A DNA stretch of 64,000 bases from CAG-103 sp905215475. GTDB taxonomy: Bacteria; Bacillota; Clostridia; Oscillospirales; Oscillospiraceae. Of this stretch, positions 17,819 through 26,439 are shown piece by piece. The translations under genes and the position numbers were made by a program. Below the pieces are notes generated by a model. The model made no database searches. It saw only the letters and a list, made by a program, of their open reading frames with translations, and was not told where the DNA came from. The first letter of the stretch is position 1; each line of letters begins with the position of its first letter. The stretch is taken from NCBI GenBank assembly GCA_905215475.1, contig CAJMPW010000005.1:131866-195865 (forward strand). The letters are read 5' to 3'.

Positions 17819-17848
17819 GAAAATATGCCCCGTTCAAACGAACGGGGC
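17819..17848 (-). terminator. Hairpin terminator after spoIIIAH
   Basis: Eight-base arms GCCCCGTT / AACGGGGC with a 6-base loop, 15 bases after the spoIIIAH stop. The T tract on the minus strand (ATATTTT) is weak. Confidence 0.6.
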
Positions 17849-17863
17849 GATTGGCATGGCATA

Positions 17864-18415
17864 TTACTGTGCGTCCGCTTTGACCTCAATGACCTTGATC
17901 TGCGGCGCGGTGTAGTCCGTCTCGCTGACGATGACATCCGTGATCGTGGCGACCTGCGCCGTGCTCAGGCCGTCTGCCGGCGCAGGGACGGCGACCGTGA
18001 TGCCCTCCTCCGTGATGTAGACCACGCACTCGGAAAAATTCTTGGCAAGCAGGAGATTTTCGATCTGCGTCTCCGTCATGGAGTCGCTCGCCATGGCGGA
18101 GATGGCGTGCATGGCGCTGTCGATCGTCTCCTGCGAAGCGCCGTCAGCAACCGATGCCGACTTGAGCAGCGACAGCGCCTCGTCGCGCGACTGCTGGCGC
18201 GTCAGGCGTGCCTTGGCGAAATAATCATCGGCCGACACCGAGGCTGCGGCGGTCTCCCCGTCCGCATTGGCCGCCGCCATGGCAGCGTCCTCGGCGGCGG
18301 CCATTTCGGCGTCCGCGCTGCCCCACTGCGCATTGTACGACCAGTTAAAATAGACCGCGGCGCATACAAACAGCAGCACCACAATGACCGCAACGTTTCG
18401 CTTGGTTTTTTTCAT
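17864..18415 (-). CDS. spoIIIAH: Stage III sporulation protein AH
   Basis: A 183-residue protein with one N-terminal transmembrane helix and a C-terminal YscJ-like extracytoplasmic domain. In sporulation it forms the mother-cell side of the SpoIIQ-SpoIIIAH channel to the forespore. Visible features are the Ala-rich linker, ARLTRQQSRDEALSLLKSA and the terminal beta-alpha-beta (CVVYITEEGITVAVPA). It is the last gene of the complete spoIIIA operon, 22 bases after spoIIIAG. Confidence 0.88.
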   Translation of the reverse strand: MKKTKRNVAVIVVLLFVCAAVYFNWSYNAQWGSADAEMAAAEDAAMAAANADGETAAASVSADDYFAKARLTRQQSRDEALSLLKSASVADGASQETIDSAMHAISAMASDSMTETQIENLLLAKNFSECVVYITEEGITVAVPAPADGLSTAQVATITDVIVSETDYTAPQIKVIEVKADAQ

Positions 18416-18437
18416 AGCTGCCCTCCCATTTTTCAGA

Positions 18438-18923
18438 TCACGCGTCCGGCTGCTTTTTGAGCACGCTGATGCGATCGGTGCTCAGACCGGTAAACTGTGC
18501 CACTGCCTGCGTCACGGCAAGCTGCACCTGCGGCGCGTCCGCTCCGTCGCAGACAACGACCGCGCCGAGATACTGCGGGCTGACCGTGCGCAGCTCCACC
18601 GCTGCCTGTGCCCCGCCCCCGGCGGAGATGATGGTCGGCTGGCCGGAATCATCCGTTGCCAGCTCCCGCTCCGCCGAGCAGCGGTACGACAGCAGCACCT
18701 GCACCTGACCCGCGCCGCTGATCTGCCGCAGCAGCTGCGCAAGGCGCTGCTCCTCGGTCTGGATGGTCTGCGTCTGCGTCTGCGCGGCAAGCGGCTGTGC
18801 CGCTGCCGGTTCTGCCTTCGTCCGGCTTCCGCTCGGCAGCAGGAGCAGGATCAGTCCCGCCAGCAGGATGATGAGCACATATTTGTACTTGCCTGCAAAT
18901 GCGCTGAGTTTTCGTGTGTTCAT
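18438..18923 (-). CDS. spoIIIAG: Stage III sporulation protein AG
   Basis: A 161-residue protein: one N-terminal membrane helix (KYVLIILLAGLILLLL), an Ala/Gln-rich linker, and a ring-building domain (AQLLRQISGAGQVQVLLSYR; YLGAVVVCDGADAPQV). SpoIIIAG forms a large ring in the mother-cell membrane. The ATG at 18923 has GGAG nine bases upstream and overlaps the spoIIIAF stop by four bases; an ATG at 18938 is less likely. Confidence 0.88.
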   Translation of the reverse strand: MNTRKLSAFAGKYKYVLIILLAGLILLLLPSGSRTKAEPAAAQPLAAQTQTQTIQTEEQRLAQLLRQISGAGQVQVLLSYRCSAERELATDDSGQPTIISAGGGAQAAVELRTVSPQYLGAVVVCDGADAPQVQLAVTQAVAQFTGLSTDRISVLKKQPDA

Positions 18924-19405
18924 GATGCACTGCTCCATTCCTGCCGCGCACGCGGGATGCCGAGGTCCGCCTCAACAGTCTGCGCCAGACGGCTGTTTTC
19001 CGCCGCGCCCGACGTGATCAGCCGGACGGAATACGGATACCAGTAGCCATCGGTGCTCCACTGCAGCGTGACCTGCGCATCGGCGAGTGAAACGCCGCAC
19101 TGCGCGGCTTTGTCCAATATATATGCGCGCAGCTCCGATTCTATGACCGTGCGCTGCAAGCCGTCCCCGCAGTCCGGCGCAGCCCCATCCGTCTGCACCG
19201 CGAGCCGGCAGCTTTGCAGCGCGGCGGCGTAGCTGTCATAGTCAAACGACACAAGCGGCGAAAACAGCAGACACGTCAGCGCGACACCGCCGATAAGCTT
19301 CACGACGCGGCGCAGGCTCTCGGACGTGGGAAACATGGCCGCGAGCGCCGTCAGCAGCGCAGCGCCCGCGAGACTCAGCAGCCACGCGCGCAGGGAGTCC
19401 ATCAT
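18920..19405 (-). CDS. spoIIIAF: Stage III sporulation protein AF
   Basis: A 161-residue protein with two N-terminal membrane helices (LRAWLLSLAGAALLTALAAM; LIGGVALTCLLFSPLVSF) and a soluble domain in the same position as other SpoIIIAF proteins. Two ATG codons in tandem open the gene; the second overlaps the spoIIIAE stop. Sequence conservation in this family is weak, so assignment leans on position between spoIIIAE and spoIIIAG. Confidence 0.82.
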   Translation of the reverse strand: MMDSLRAWLLSLAGAALLTALAAMFPTSESLRRVVKLIGGVALTCLLFSPLVSFDYDSYAAALQSCRLAVQTDGAAPDCGDGLQRTVIESELRAYILDKAAQCGVSLADAQVTLQWSTDGYWYPYSVRLITSGAAENSRLAQTVEADLGIPRARQEWSSAS

Positions 19406-20511
19406 CCCGTCACCGCCTTCATACTCGATACGATGGAGAGAAACAAAATCAGCGACGCCACGCCGACCATCCCGAGCAGGAAGCCATACACATCCGCAAA
19501 TCCGCCGATCAGCCGCCCGACCCGCTTGTCGGCAAACGATGCTGCGATCCCGGCGGCCAGCTTATACAAAGCATAGTGCACGGCGAGCTGCAAATACGGT
19601 GTGACGCACACGGCGGCAACGCTCAAAACGCCGACGATGCCGATACCGCCGCGCAAAACTGCGGCGCTTGCCGTGACGGTCGCCGCCGCATCCGCCACGA
19701 TGCTGCCCACGACCGGCAGCGCCGCAGAAACGGCGGTTTTGACGGCCTTGGCCGCAGCCGCATCCGCAGAGCCGGTGAGAATGCCCGTCAGCGACAGGTA
19801 GAGCGTGAACACCGCGCCAAAGCCAATGAGCAGCAGCCGAAGCGCCTTGCGCAGCAGAGCGCTCAGCGCCGTGAGCATGTCCTGCTCGAGCGCTGCGCCG
19901 CAGATGACAGTGCCCGCGTATGTATAGAGCATCGGCAGCAGCACCGCTGTCTCCGCCGACAGCAGAATATCGAGGAAGAGCGATGTCGCCGCGTATTTTG
20001 CCGCCGCCGACGTCGCCGCCCCGCTTGCCGCCGCTGCGGCGCACATACTCGGCAGCAGGATCTTGGAGAAGTCGCGCAGCGTTGTCAGCGCGTTGCTGCC
20101 GGCCGTGATGCAGGACGTCACATGGGTGACGCTCAGCGCAGCCACTGCCACCGCACCGGTCATCTGTGTGACCTTGGCGCACGCACCGCTTGCAGACAGC
20201 GACGCGCACAGCGCCGCCAGAAATACGACCGCAAGCAGCAGCGCCGCATTGCGCGCGGCCGACGCCAGCGCTCCCCCGCCCTCACGCAGCGCATAGTCCC
20301 AGAGCTTTTGGAGCAGCGGGCGCGGATGCGCGGCATCTGCGACGGTCAGCGCGCCGAAGGCGTCATACGTCTGCGCCGGGAGCGCGGATTCCAGCGCCGC
20401 TGTGCCGAACGCCTCCGCCTGCTCGGACGCAATGTCATAGGCGTATGCAGGCTGCGTACATACAGCCGCCAGCGTCAGCGCCGCCAGCAGCGCAAGCAAA
20501 AACCGCTTCAT
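19402..20511 (-). CDS. spoIIIAE: Stage III sporulation protein AE
   Basis: A 369-residue polytopic membrane protein with a cleavable signal sequence (MKRFLLALLAALTLAAVCTQ) and a long run of membrane helices rich in Ala and Gly. Segments such as SCITAGSNALTTLRDFSKILLP and LPVVGSIVADAAATV fit the family. It is proposed to form the transport core of the SpoIIIA complex. The ATG at 20511 overlaps the spoIIIAD stop by four bases. Confidence 0.9.
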   Translation of the reverse strand: MKRFLLALLAALTLAAVCTQPAYAYDIASEQAEAFGTAALESALPAQTYDAFGALTVADAAHPRPLLQKLWDYALREGGGALASAARNAALLLAVVFLAALCASLSASGACAKVTQMTGAVAVAALSVTHVTSCITAGSNALTTLRDFSKILLPSMCAAAAASGAATSAAAKYAATSLFLDILLSAETAVLLPMLYTYAGTVICGAALEQDMLTALSALLRKALRLLLIGFGAVFTLYLSLTGILTGSADAAAAKAVKTAVSAALPVVGSIVADAAATVTASAAVLRGGIGIVGVLSVAAVCVTPYLQLAVHYALYKLAAGIAASFADKRVGRLIGGFADVYGFLLGMVGVASLILFLSIVSSMKAVTG

Positions 20512-20897
20512 AGGCACGCTCCGATCATGGTCAAAAATGTGCGCAGCAGCGGCAGCGCCGCATAGAGCGCCGCCGCAACGCCAACAAGCTGCACTGCGCT
20601 TGCGCCCGCAGCCTGTCCGGCATCCTTGCACAGCCCCTCCCCGATCACGGTCAGGATGCTGATGGTCATGCACTTGAGCAGCGGCCCGGTGTAGACGCCT
20701 GATAAATCGCTGAGCGCGATGGCATCACGAAAGAATTCCGCCAGCGGCTCAAGCAGACCGACACACAAAAACAGCGCCAGCAGCGCTGCCGCCGCACTCA
20801 GCAAAAACGAGATCCCCGGCACGGTCTTATAGACCGTGGCTGCGGCAGCGGCGGCGACGACCACGATCAGCATCGCGCGAAAGACCGCCTCCATCAA
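20508..20897 (-). CDS. spoIIIAD: Stage III sporulation protein AD
   Basis: A 129-residue membrane protein with about four helices; the core PGISFLLSAAAALLALFLCV and GEGLCKDAGQAAGASAVQ match the family. SpoIIIAC and SpoIIIAD resemble each other and are thought to sit together in the membrane. Four-base overlaps link it to both neighbours. Confidence 0.9.
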   Translation of the reverse strand: MMEAVFRAMLIVVVAAAAAATVYKTVPGISFLLSAAAALLALFLCVGLLEPLAEFFRDAIALSDLSGVYTGPLLKCMTISILTVIGEGLCKDAGQAAGASAVQLVGVAAALYAALPLLRTFLTMIGACL

Positions 20898-21088
20898 AAT
20901 GAAAATAGCTGCTTGATGAGCACAAACAGCTCGCTGATCTTCTGGATCACCAGCACCAGCACCACGACCAGCCCCGCAATGGTCGTCATGAGCGCCTGCT
21001 CGTCGCGTCCCGCGCGTGAGAGCAAAATGTTGAGCACGGCGACGAGGATCCCGATCGCCGCGATCTTAAAGACAAGGTCAACGTCCAT
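20894..21088 (-). CDS. spoIIIAC: Stage III sporulation protein AC
   Basis: A 64-residue protein with two membrane helices (VFKIAAIGILVAVLNILL; IAGLVVVLVLVIQKISELF) joined by the short charged loop SRAGRDEQALM typical of SpoIIIAC. Its stop overlaps the spoIIIAD start. Confidence 0.92.
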   Translation of the reverse strand: MDVDLVFKIAAIGILVAVLNILLSRAGRDEQALMTTIAGLVVVLVLVIQKISELFVLIKQLFSF

Positions 21089-21103
21089 AAGTCCCTCCCC
21101 GGA

Positions 21104-21616
21104 TCAGAGCAGCGCAACGGCGGCGAGCAGCCCGATCGTCGCACCAAGACCACAAGATAGCTTTCCGCGCCGCCGCGCATCGTCTTGCAGCGCACCGGAA
21201 ATGCTCCGCAGTGACGCAATGCAGGTGTCCAGCGCCTGCCGCTGGAGCTGCGCGTCATATTTTCCGAGCTGCGCGCCCAATGTCAGCAGTGCCGCGCGCG
21301 CGTCCGGCGTGAGCGTGTCGAGCGTCCGGATCGCCGCCGTCCATTGCTCATAAAACGGCCGGTCGCTGTCCGTGATGCCGTCTGCGAGGGCGGTATATTG
21401 TGCGCGCAGTGCATCCGGCGCCATCTCCGCCGTGTGGCGCAGCGCCTCCGGCAGCGGCAGCAGCCGCCCGACGATATCACTGCGCAGCAGCTGCAAGCTG
21501 TCGATCACCGCTGCAAGCAGATGCGCGCGCTGATACAGCTCACACCGCAGCGCGAAGCCCGCCGCAGTGCTGCCCAGAAACAAAAGCGCCGCGCCCAAGC
21601 CGTGCACCCACGTCAT
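21104..21616 (-). CDS. spoIIIAB: Stage III sporulation protein AB
   Basis: A 170-residue protein with terminal membrane helices and a soluble helical middle (SLQLLRSDIVGRLLPLPEAL; LRSISGALQDDARRRGKL). The fold recalls GspF/type II secretion membrane proteins, which fits SpoIIIAA being a secretion-type ATPase. The ATG at 21616 overlaps the spoIIIAA stop by four bases. Confidence 0.9.
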   Translation of the reverse strand: MTWVHGLGAALLFLGSTAAGFALRCELYQRAHLLAAVIDSLQLLRSDIVGRLLPLPEALRHTAEMAPDALRAQYTALADGITDSDRPFYEQWTAAIRTLDTLTPDARAALLTLGAQLGKYDAQLQRQALDTCIASLRSISGALQDDARRRGKLSCGLGATIGLLAAVALL

Positions 21617-22494
21617 GGCAGCTCCTCGAGCGTGTAAAAACGCGCGCCGCCGCTGCGCGTGATGCACACGGCGCGGCGGAAAATATGCTCGTCCAGCAGC
21701 GCGCGGTACAGCGCCCGGCAGCGCAATGCACCGACGCTCTGCGCGTGCGCCGTCGCCAGCAGTGCAACGCCGCAGCCGGCTGCAATGCGGATCGCCTCGA
21801 TATCCTCCGGCGCGCTGATCTCGTCAAACGCCAGCACATCCGGGCGCATAGCGCGCAGCAGCATCATGCAGCAGGCGGCCTTTTGTCCTCCGGTCATGAC
21901 GTCCGTGTTCGCGCCGACGTCAAACTGCGGCGTGCGGTTTTGCACCGCCGCGATCTCACCTCGCTCGTCCATGAGCGAGATGCGCAGCCCGTGGTCGGAC
22001 AGCCGGCGCACGCACTCGCGCAGCAATGTTGTCTTCCCTCCGCCGGGCGGAGAGAGGATAAGCGTGCTGCAAAAGCCGTCCTTCATCAGCTGCGGCATGA
22101 GCGCATCGGCGCAGCCGGGCACGGCGTGCGGGATGCGCACGGACACAGAGCTCACCTGCCGGATGCCATCGACCTGACCGGCAGCCTGTCCGTAGGCGCA
22201 ACCGCACAGCCCAACGCGGCAGCCGCCAACGGTCTGCAAATACCCCTGACGGATCTGGTCTGCTGCCGCATAGACGGACGCGCGCGTCGCGCGCTCGAGC
22301 AGATAGTCCAGATCGTCCGGCAAGACCGCACGGCAGTGCACCGGATAGACGTGCTCCTGCGTCAACACCACGGGCGGACGCCCAATGCGGCAGCAGATCT
22401 CCTCCACGAGCTCGTCCCGGTCGCGCTGCGTCTGTGCTATGGCCTGTCCCAGTGACGGCGGAAACAGTGCCAGCGCCTGATTAGTGAAGATCAT
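21613..22494 (-). CDS. spoIIIAA: Stage III sporulation protein AA, ATPase
   Basis: A 293-residue AAA-type ATPase with Walker A SPPGGGKTTLLRE, a Walker B-like DVLAFDEIS and LMDERGEI. It powers assembly or function of the SpoIIIA-SpoIIQ channel. The ATG at 22494 has a strong GAGGAGG site; sequence upstream of it is not coding. A CATAGAAT box at 22523-22530 resembles a sigma-E -10, but no good -35 is seen, so mother-cell control is only suggested. It is the first gene of an eight-gene operon. Confidence 0.93.
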   Translation of the reverse strand: MIFTNQALALFPPSLGQAIAQTQRDRDELVEEICCRIGRPPVVLTQEHVYPVHCRAVLPDDLDYLLERATRASVYAAADQIRQGYLQTVGGCRVGLCGCAYGQAAGQVDGIRQVSSVSVRIPHAVPGCADALMPQLMKDGFCSTLILSPPGGGKTTLLRECVRRLSDHGLRISLMDERGEIAAVQNRTPQFDVGANTDVMTGGQKAACCMMLLRAMRPDVLAFDEISAPEDIEAIRIAAGCGVALLATAHAQSVGALRCRALYRALLDEHIFRRAVCITRSGGARFYTLEELP

Positions 22495-22552
22495 CCGTCT
22501 CCCTCCTCTTTTGTCCTGCCACATTCTATGCAAGCAGCGCATGGAGCAGAAC

Positions 22553-22586
22553 AAAAAAGAGAGACAGCCATCTGGCTGCCTCTCTC
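22553..22586 (-). terminator. Intrinsic terminator after the DUF1015 gene
   Basis: Arms GAGAGGCAGCCA / TGGCTGTCTCTC with a two-base bulge, followed by TTTTTT on the minus strand. It separates the DUF1015 gene from spoIIIA. Confidence 0.88.
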
Positions 22587-22605
22587 AAGCAAAGGATAGA
22601 TCAAA

Positions 22606-23835
22606 TTAGAGTTTGCGGCACTCAAGGTAATAGCGCTTGTCCGCGCCGAGACCGATCGAAAAGCTCTTTTTCGGGAACGGACCGGAACGGAGCACGGACG
22701 TGAAGAGCTCCTCTTTTTCCATGCGCGGCATCAGGATGCCGCAGCAGCCGTCTCCGGCGGCAAGGTCAACCGCCTCATCATCACCGTGGATGTAGTCGAT
22801 CCGACCGCCATGCGTCTGCATATACGATGCGCAGAATGCATCCAGCGCAGATATCGCCTCGCCAAGTGAGCTGCCGTGCGCGAGAATGTCTCTGCGCTGC
22901 GTGCCCGCCAGCAGCGTGACCGCATAGCCGAAGCCGTCTGCCGCCGCAAGCGCGCGCTCGGCAGCGTCCAGCCAATTCGCCGCATCGGTCTCGAAGAGGA
23001 CGCGGTGGATGGGCTCAAACGTCACGGCCGGGCTGTGCAGGTTCACAAGCTCAACGAGCGCATAGCGCGCGGGGTCGGCTGCCGCCTGCTCGGGCGAGAG
23101 CGTCTTTTTCTTCTCCAGCCAGCACTGGCGGGCAGCTGCCAGACTGTGGTTGCCGTCCGCGATCGCAAAGCGCATGGGGTGCGCGCCGTCCGTGCCGACA
23201 CCGGTCGCACACAGGGCAGCGGCGAGCTGCTCGGCTGCGTCCCCGGCGATGCGGCGGCCGCAGATATGTCCGCCTCCGGCCATGAGATCAAAGTCATAGA
23301 GCGTGTCGTCGGCAAGCGCCTGTGCCTCACGGCAGATGGCGTCCTCGGGATCTGTGTAAAAGACCATGATGTGCGGCATTTCCAGCGCCGCCGCCGCACG
23401 GATGCGCACACGCGCCGGAAGGCGCGAGGCGACCGTGCCCTCCGTCGCGCGGATAGGCGTGACGGAATCGGGCGCGTAATCATACGCCTCAAGGTCGAGC
23501 GCGCCGACGATGCCGCAGCGCACAGCGCCGCTCGGCAGCGTGCGCTGAACGAGCACAAGGCTGTGCGGCACGGTGCGAAATACGCCACTGTCAAGATAGG
23601 TATGCATCGTCTGCTGAATGCCGCGCGTCGCCGCAGCCTCGTCGCACTTGCCGAGATAAAACTCCGGCAGCATCAGCCGCAGCGTAGAGGGCGCATCGCC
23701 CACCGTGTCCTGCACAGAGCGCCAATAGGCAGCGTCCGACGTGAACTGGTCGCAGGCAATGACGCTCCAGCGGTGCATATCCGCGCACTCAGGCAGCAGG
23801 ATATCTGCAGGCGCAAAAAACAGATCCCGGCTCAT
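22606..23835 (-). CDS. DUF1015 family protein
   Basis: A 409-residue protein of the DUF1015 family. Recognisable segments are RWSVIACDQFTSDAAYW, the FAIADGNHSLAAARQCW motif with its conserved DGNHS, and KKSFSIGLGADKRYYLE at the C-terminus. The family is widespread in Clostridia; its function is not established, and its DGNH motif is of unknown role. The ATG at 23835 has GGAG six bases upstream and overlaps the glpK stop by four bases, so the two are coupled. Confidence 0.85.
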   Translation of the reverse strand: MSRDLFFAPADILLPECADMHRWSVIACDQFTSDAAYWRSVQDTVGDAPSTLRLMLPEFYLGKCDEAAATRGIQQTMHTYLDSGVFRTVPHSLVLVQRTLPSGAVRCGIVGALDLEAYDYAPDSVTPIRATEGTVASRLPARVRIRAAAALEMPHIMVFYTDPEDAICREAQALADDTLYDFDLMAGGGHICGRRIAGDAAEQLAAALCATGVGTDGAHPMRFAIADGNHSLAAARQCWLEKKKTLSPEQAAADPARYALVELVNLHSPAVTFEPIHRVLFETDAANWLDAAERALAAADGFGYAVTLLAGTQRRDILAHGSSLGEAISALDAFCASYMQTHGGRIDYIHGDDEAVDLAAGDGCCGILMPRMEKEELFTSVLRSGPFPKKSFSIGLGADKRYYLECRKL

Positions 23836-25337
23836 TCGAGGCTCCACTTTTCCGCTCTGCCGACGGCGCGCAGCCAGTTATCGTGTTGAAGCTTTGCCTG
23901 CTCAGCATCCATTTCGGGTTTGAAAATGCGGTCGGACTGGCGCAGGAGCGCAATGTCGTCCACGCATTCCCAGACGCCGCTGGCAAGACCGGCAAGGAAC
24001 GCCGCGCCGAATGCCGTCGTCTCGACCAGCTTCGGGCGGTCGATCGGCACGCGCAGTATATCCGACTGAAACTGCATCAGGAACGAGCTCACCGACGCGC
24101 CGCCGTCCACACGCAGGACGGAGATCGGGCTCTCAGCGTCGATTTGCATGGCGTCGAGCAGGTCCTTGACCTGATAGGCGATGCCCTCAAGCGTCGCGCG
24201 GGCGATGTGCGCCTTGTTGCTGCCGCGCGTCAGACCGACGATTGCGCCGCGGGCATACATATCCCAGCGCGGTGCGCCAAGACCGGTGAACGCGGACACG
24301 AGATACACGCCGCCGTTATCCGGCACGCTCTCGGCCAGCAGGTCGCACTCATGCGCCGCGCCGATGATACCAAGCTCGTCGCGCAGCCACTGAATGGAGC
24401 TGCCGGCGTTGAACACGCTGCCTTCGAGGGCATAGGTGGTCTCGCCGTTAACGGACCACGCAACACTCGTGACCAGACCGCTGACGCTGCGCACGGACTT
24501 GTTGCCGGTGTTCATGAGCGTGAAGCAGCCCGTACCATAGGTGTTCTTCGCCTGACCCGGCTCGATGCACGCCTGACCGAGCAGCGCAGCCGCCTGGTCG
24601 CCGGCGCTGCCGCAGACGGGCACGCCCTCGAGCGCCTCCAGACCGGACAGCCCCGCCGTCACCCGTCCGTACACCATGGAGGACGGCACAGGCGTCGGCA
24701 GCATGCTCATCGGGATGCCCAGACGCTCGCAGAGCTTCTCATCCCAGCACAGGCGGTCAATATCAAACAGCATCGTGCGCGAGCAGTTGGAATAGTCCGA
24801 CACGTGCGCGCGTCCGCCGGTGAGATTCCAGATCAGCCACGCATCCACGTTGCCGAACAGCAGGTCGCCGCGCTCGGCACGCTCTCTCGCACCCGGAACA
24901 TTGTCCAGGATCCACTTGATCTTCGTGCCGGAGAAGTAGGCATCGATGAGCAGGCCGGTCTTCTCCTTCACGTAGTCGCCGAGACCGTCCGCCATCAGCT
25001 GATCGCAGATGGGCGCCGTGCGGCGGCACTGCCAGACGATCGCATTGTAGACGGGTCTGCCGGTGTGCTTGTCCCAGACGATGGTCGTCTCACGCTGGTT
25101 CGTGATGCCGATACCGGCGATGTCCGTCGGCGACAGGCCGCTCTTTTCGAACGCCTCGCTCATGGCGAGCAGCTGGCTCTCAAGGATGACCATCGGGTCA
25201 TGCTCGACCCAGCCCGGTTTCGGATAGATCTGCGTGAATGGATACTGCGCCAGAGATACGATGTTCCCCTTGCTATCGAAGATAATCGAGCGGGAACTGG
25301 TTGTACCCTGATCAAGTGCAATGATGTAGCCGTTCAT
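23832..25337 (-). CDS. glpK: Glycerol kinase
   Basis: A 501-residue FGGY-family kinase that phosphorylates glycerol to glycerol-3-phosphate. Motifs: ALDQGTTSSRSIIFD, GITNQRETTIVWDK, VCGSAGDQAAALLGQ, NTYGTGCFTLMNTG and DGGASVSSFLMQFQ. The ATG at 25337 has GGAGG upstream and gives the normal N-terminus. No glpF or glpD is nearby. The divergent lipase-like gene at 25430 could release glycerol for it, which is an inference from position. Confidence 0.96.
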   Translation of the reverse strand: MNGYIIALDQGTTSSRSIIFDSKGNIVSLAQYPFTQIYPKPGWVEHDPMVILESQLLAMSEAFEKSGLSPTDIAGIGITNQRETTIVWDKHTGRPVYNAIVWQCRRTAPICDQLMADGLGDYVKEKTGLLIDAYFSGTKIKWILDNVPGARERAERGDLLFGNVDAWLIWNLTGGRAHVSDYSNCSRTMLFDIDRLCWDEKLCERLGIPMSMLPTPVPSSMVYGRVTAGLSGLEALEGVPVCGSAGDQAAALLGQACIEPGQAKNTYGTGCFTLMNTGNKSVRSVSGLVTSVAWSVNGETTYALEGSVFNAGSSIQWLRDELGIIGAAHECDLLAESVPDNGGVYLVSAFTGLGAPRWDMYARGAIVGLTRGSNKAHIARATLEGIAYQVKDLLDAMQIDAESPISVLRVDGGASVSSFLMQFQSDILRVPIDRPKLVETTAFGAAFLAGLASGVWECVDDIALLRQSDRIFKPEMDAEQAKLQHDNWLRAVGRAEKWSLE

Positions 25338-25359
25338 AATGAAAATAACCTCCGTAGAC

Positions 25360-25388
25360 TTGACGAATGCCGTCAATTGGAATACAAT
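25360..25388 (+). promoter_or_regulatory. Sigma-A promoter for the alpha/beta hydrolase gene
   Basis: TTGACG, 17-base spacer, TACAAT on the plus strand. The -35 is one arm of the inverted repeat TTGACG-N5-CGTCAA (25360-25376), a possible operator in this divergent region shared with glpK. Confidence 0.65.
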
Positions 25389-25429
25389 TCAGGTATCTTT
25401 TAGTATATCACAAAGTAAGGAGTATTGCT

Positions 25430-26359
25430 ATGCCATCTTTTCATGATTTTAGGTTTTTGTCCACTGACGGGAAACACAACGTGTTTGCCAGAGAGTGCAC
25501 ACCTGATGGCGAAGTGCGCGCCGTCCTGCAGATCGCGCACGGTGTTGCCGAGCACGTCTACCGTTATGCTCCGTTTATGGAGTTTCTCGCGGAAAACGGT
25601 TTCGTCGTCGTCGCCAATGACCATCTCGGTCACGGCAAGACCGCTGAAAACGAGCAGGAGCTGTGCTTCTTCGCGGAAAAGGACGGCTGGAACGACGTTG
25701 TGAGCGATATGGACCAGCTCCATAAGCTCACTGCCGCCAAGTACCCCGATATCCCCTACTTCCTGTTCGGTCACAGCATGGGCAGCTTCCTGACCCGTAC
25801 CTATATTATTGACCACCCCGAGGGCCTCAAGGGCGTCGTCATCAGCGGCACCGGTCAGAACCCGGGCGCAGTCGTCGCCGCGGGCAAGCTCATGGCAAAA
25901 CTCGAGATGATCGATAACGGCCCCATGTACCACAGCCCCATGCTCGACAAGCTTGCCTTCGGCAGCTACAACAAGAAGTATGACCACGTGCGCACGAAGC
26001 TCGACTGGCTCACCCGTGACGAGTCGATCGTAGATGCCTACATCGCAGACCCGCTCTGCGGCGCGATGGCAACTGCCGGTATGTTCCACGACATGATGGG
26101 CGGCCTGCAGTACATCTGGAAGACGGAAAACCTCAACAAGATGGACAAATCCACCCCGGTATACTTCATGTCCGGTGACGGCGACCCCGTCGGCAACTAC
26201 GGTGAGGCGGTCAAGAAGGTTTACGAGCGCTTCCTCAAAACCGGCTGCAAGGACGTAAAGCTCAAGCTCTACAAGGACGGACGTCACGAAATGCTCAACG
26301 AGCTCAACAAGGATGAGGTATATGCCGATGTCCTCGAGTGGCTCAACAGCAAGATCTGA
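25430..26359 (+). CDS. Alpha/beta hydrolase, monoacylglycerol lipase-like
   Basis: A 309-residue serine hydrolase. The nucleophile elbow is GHSMG with Ser116. The probable catalytic Asp is in FMSGDGDPVG and His in YKDGRHEMLNE. The oxyanion segment IAHGVAEHVYRY and ANDHLGHGKT match the monoacylglycerol lipase / lysophospholipase subgroup (Hydrolase_4). No signal peptide, so it is cytoplasmic. The ATG at 25430 has AAGGAG eight bases upstream. Its codon usage is strongly biased, hinting at high expression. Substrate is inferred from family and from glpK next door. Confidence 0.87.
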   Translation: MPSFHDFRFLSTDGKHNVFARECTPDGEVRAVLQIAHGVAEHVYRYAPFMEFLAENGFVVVANDHLGHGKTAENEQELCFFAEKDGWNDVVSDMDQLHKLTAAKYPDIPYFLFGHSMGSFLTRTYIIDHPEGLKGVVISGTGQNPGAVVAAGKLMAKLEMIDNGPMYHSPMLDKLAFGSYNKKYDHVRTKLDWLTRDESIVDAYIADPLCGAMATAGMFHDMMGGLQYIWKTENLNKMDKSTPVYFMSGDGDPVGNYGEAVKKVYERFLKTGCKDVKLKLYKDGRHEMLNELNKDEVYADVLEWLNSKI

Positions 26360-26392
26360 TTTCCTCGGAGTTCATCACAACAAGCTATATAA

Positions 26393-26431
26393 GCTGCGGG
26401 CGGTGCTGATGCACGGCCCGCAGTATTTTTA
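26393..26431 (+). terminator. Intrinsic terminator after the alpha/beta hydrolase
   Basis: CTGCGGGC pairs with GCCCGCAG around an inner GTGC/GCAC stem, followed by TATTTTTAT. Confidence 0.85.
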
Positions 26432-26439
26432 TAAAGCGC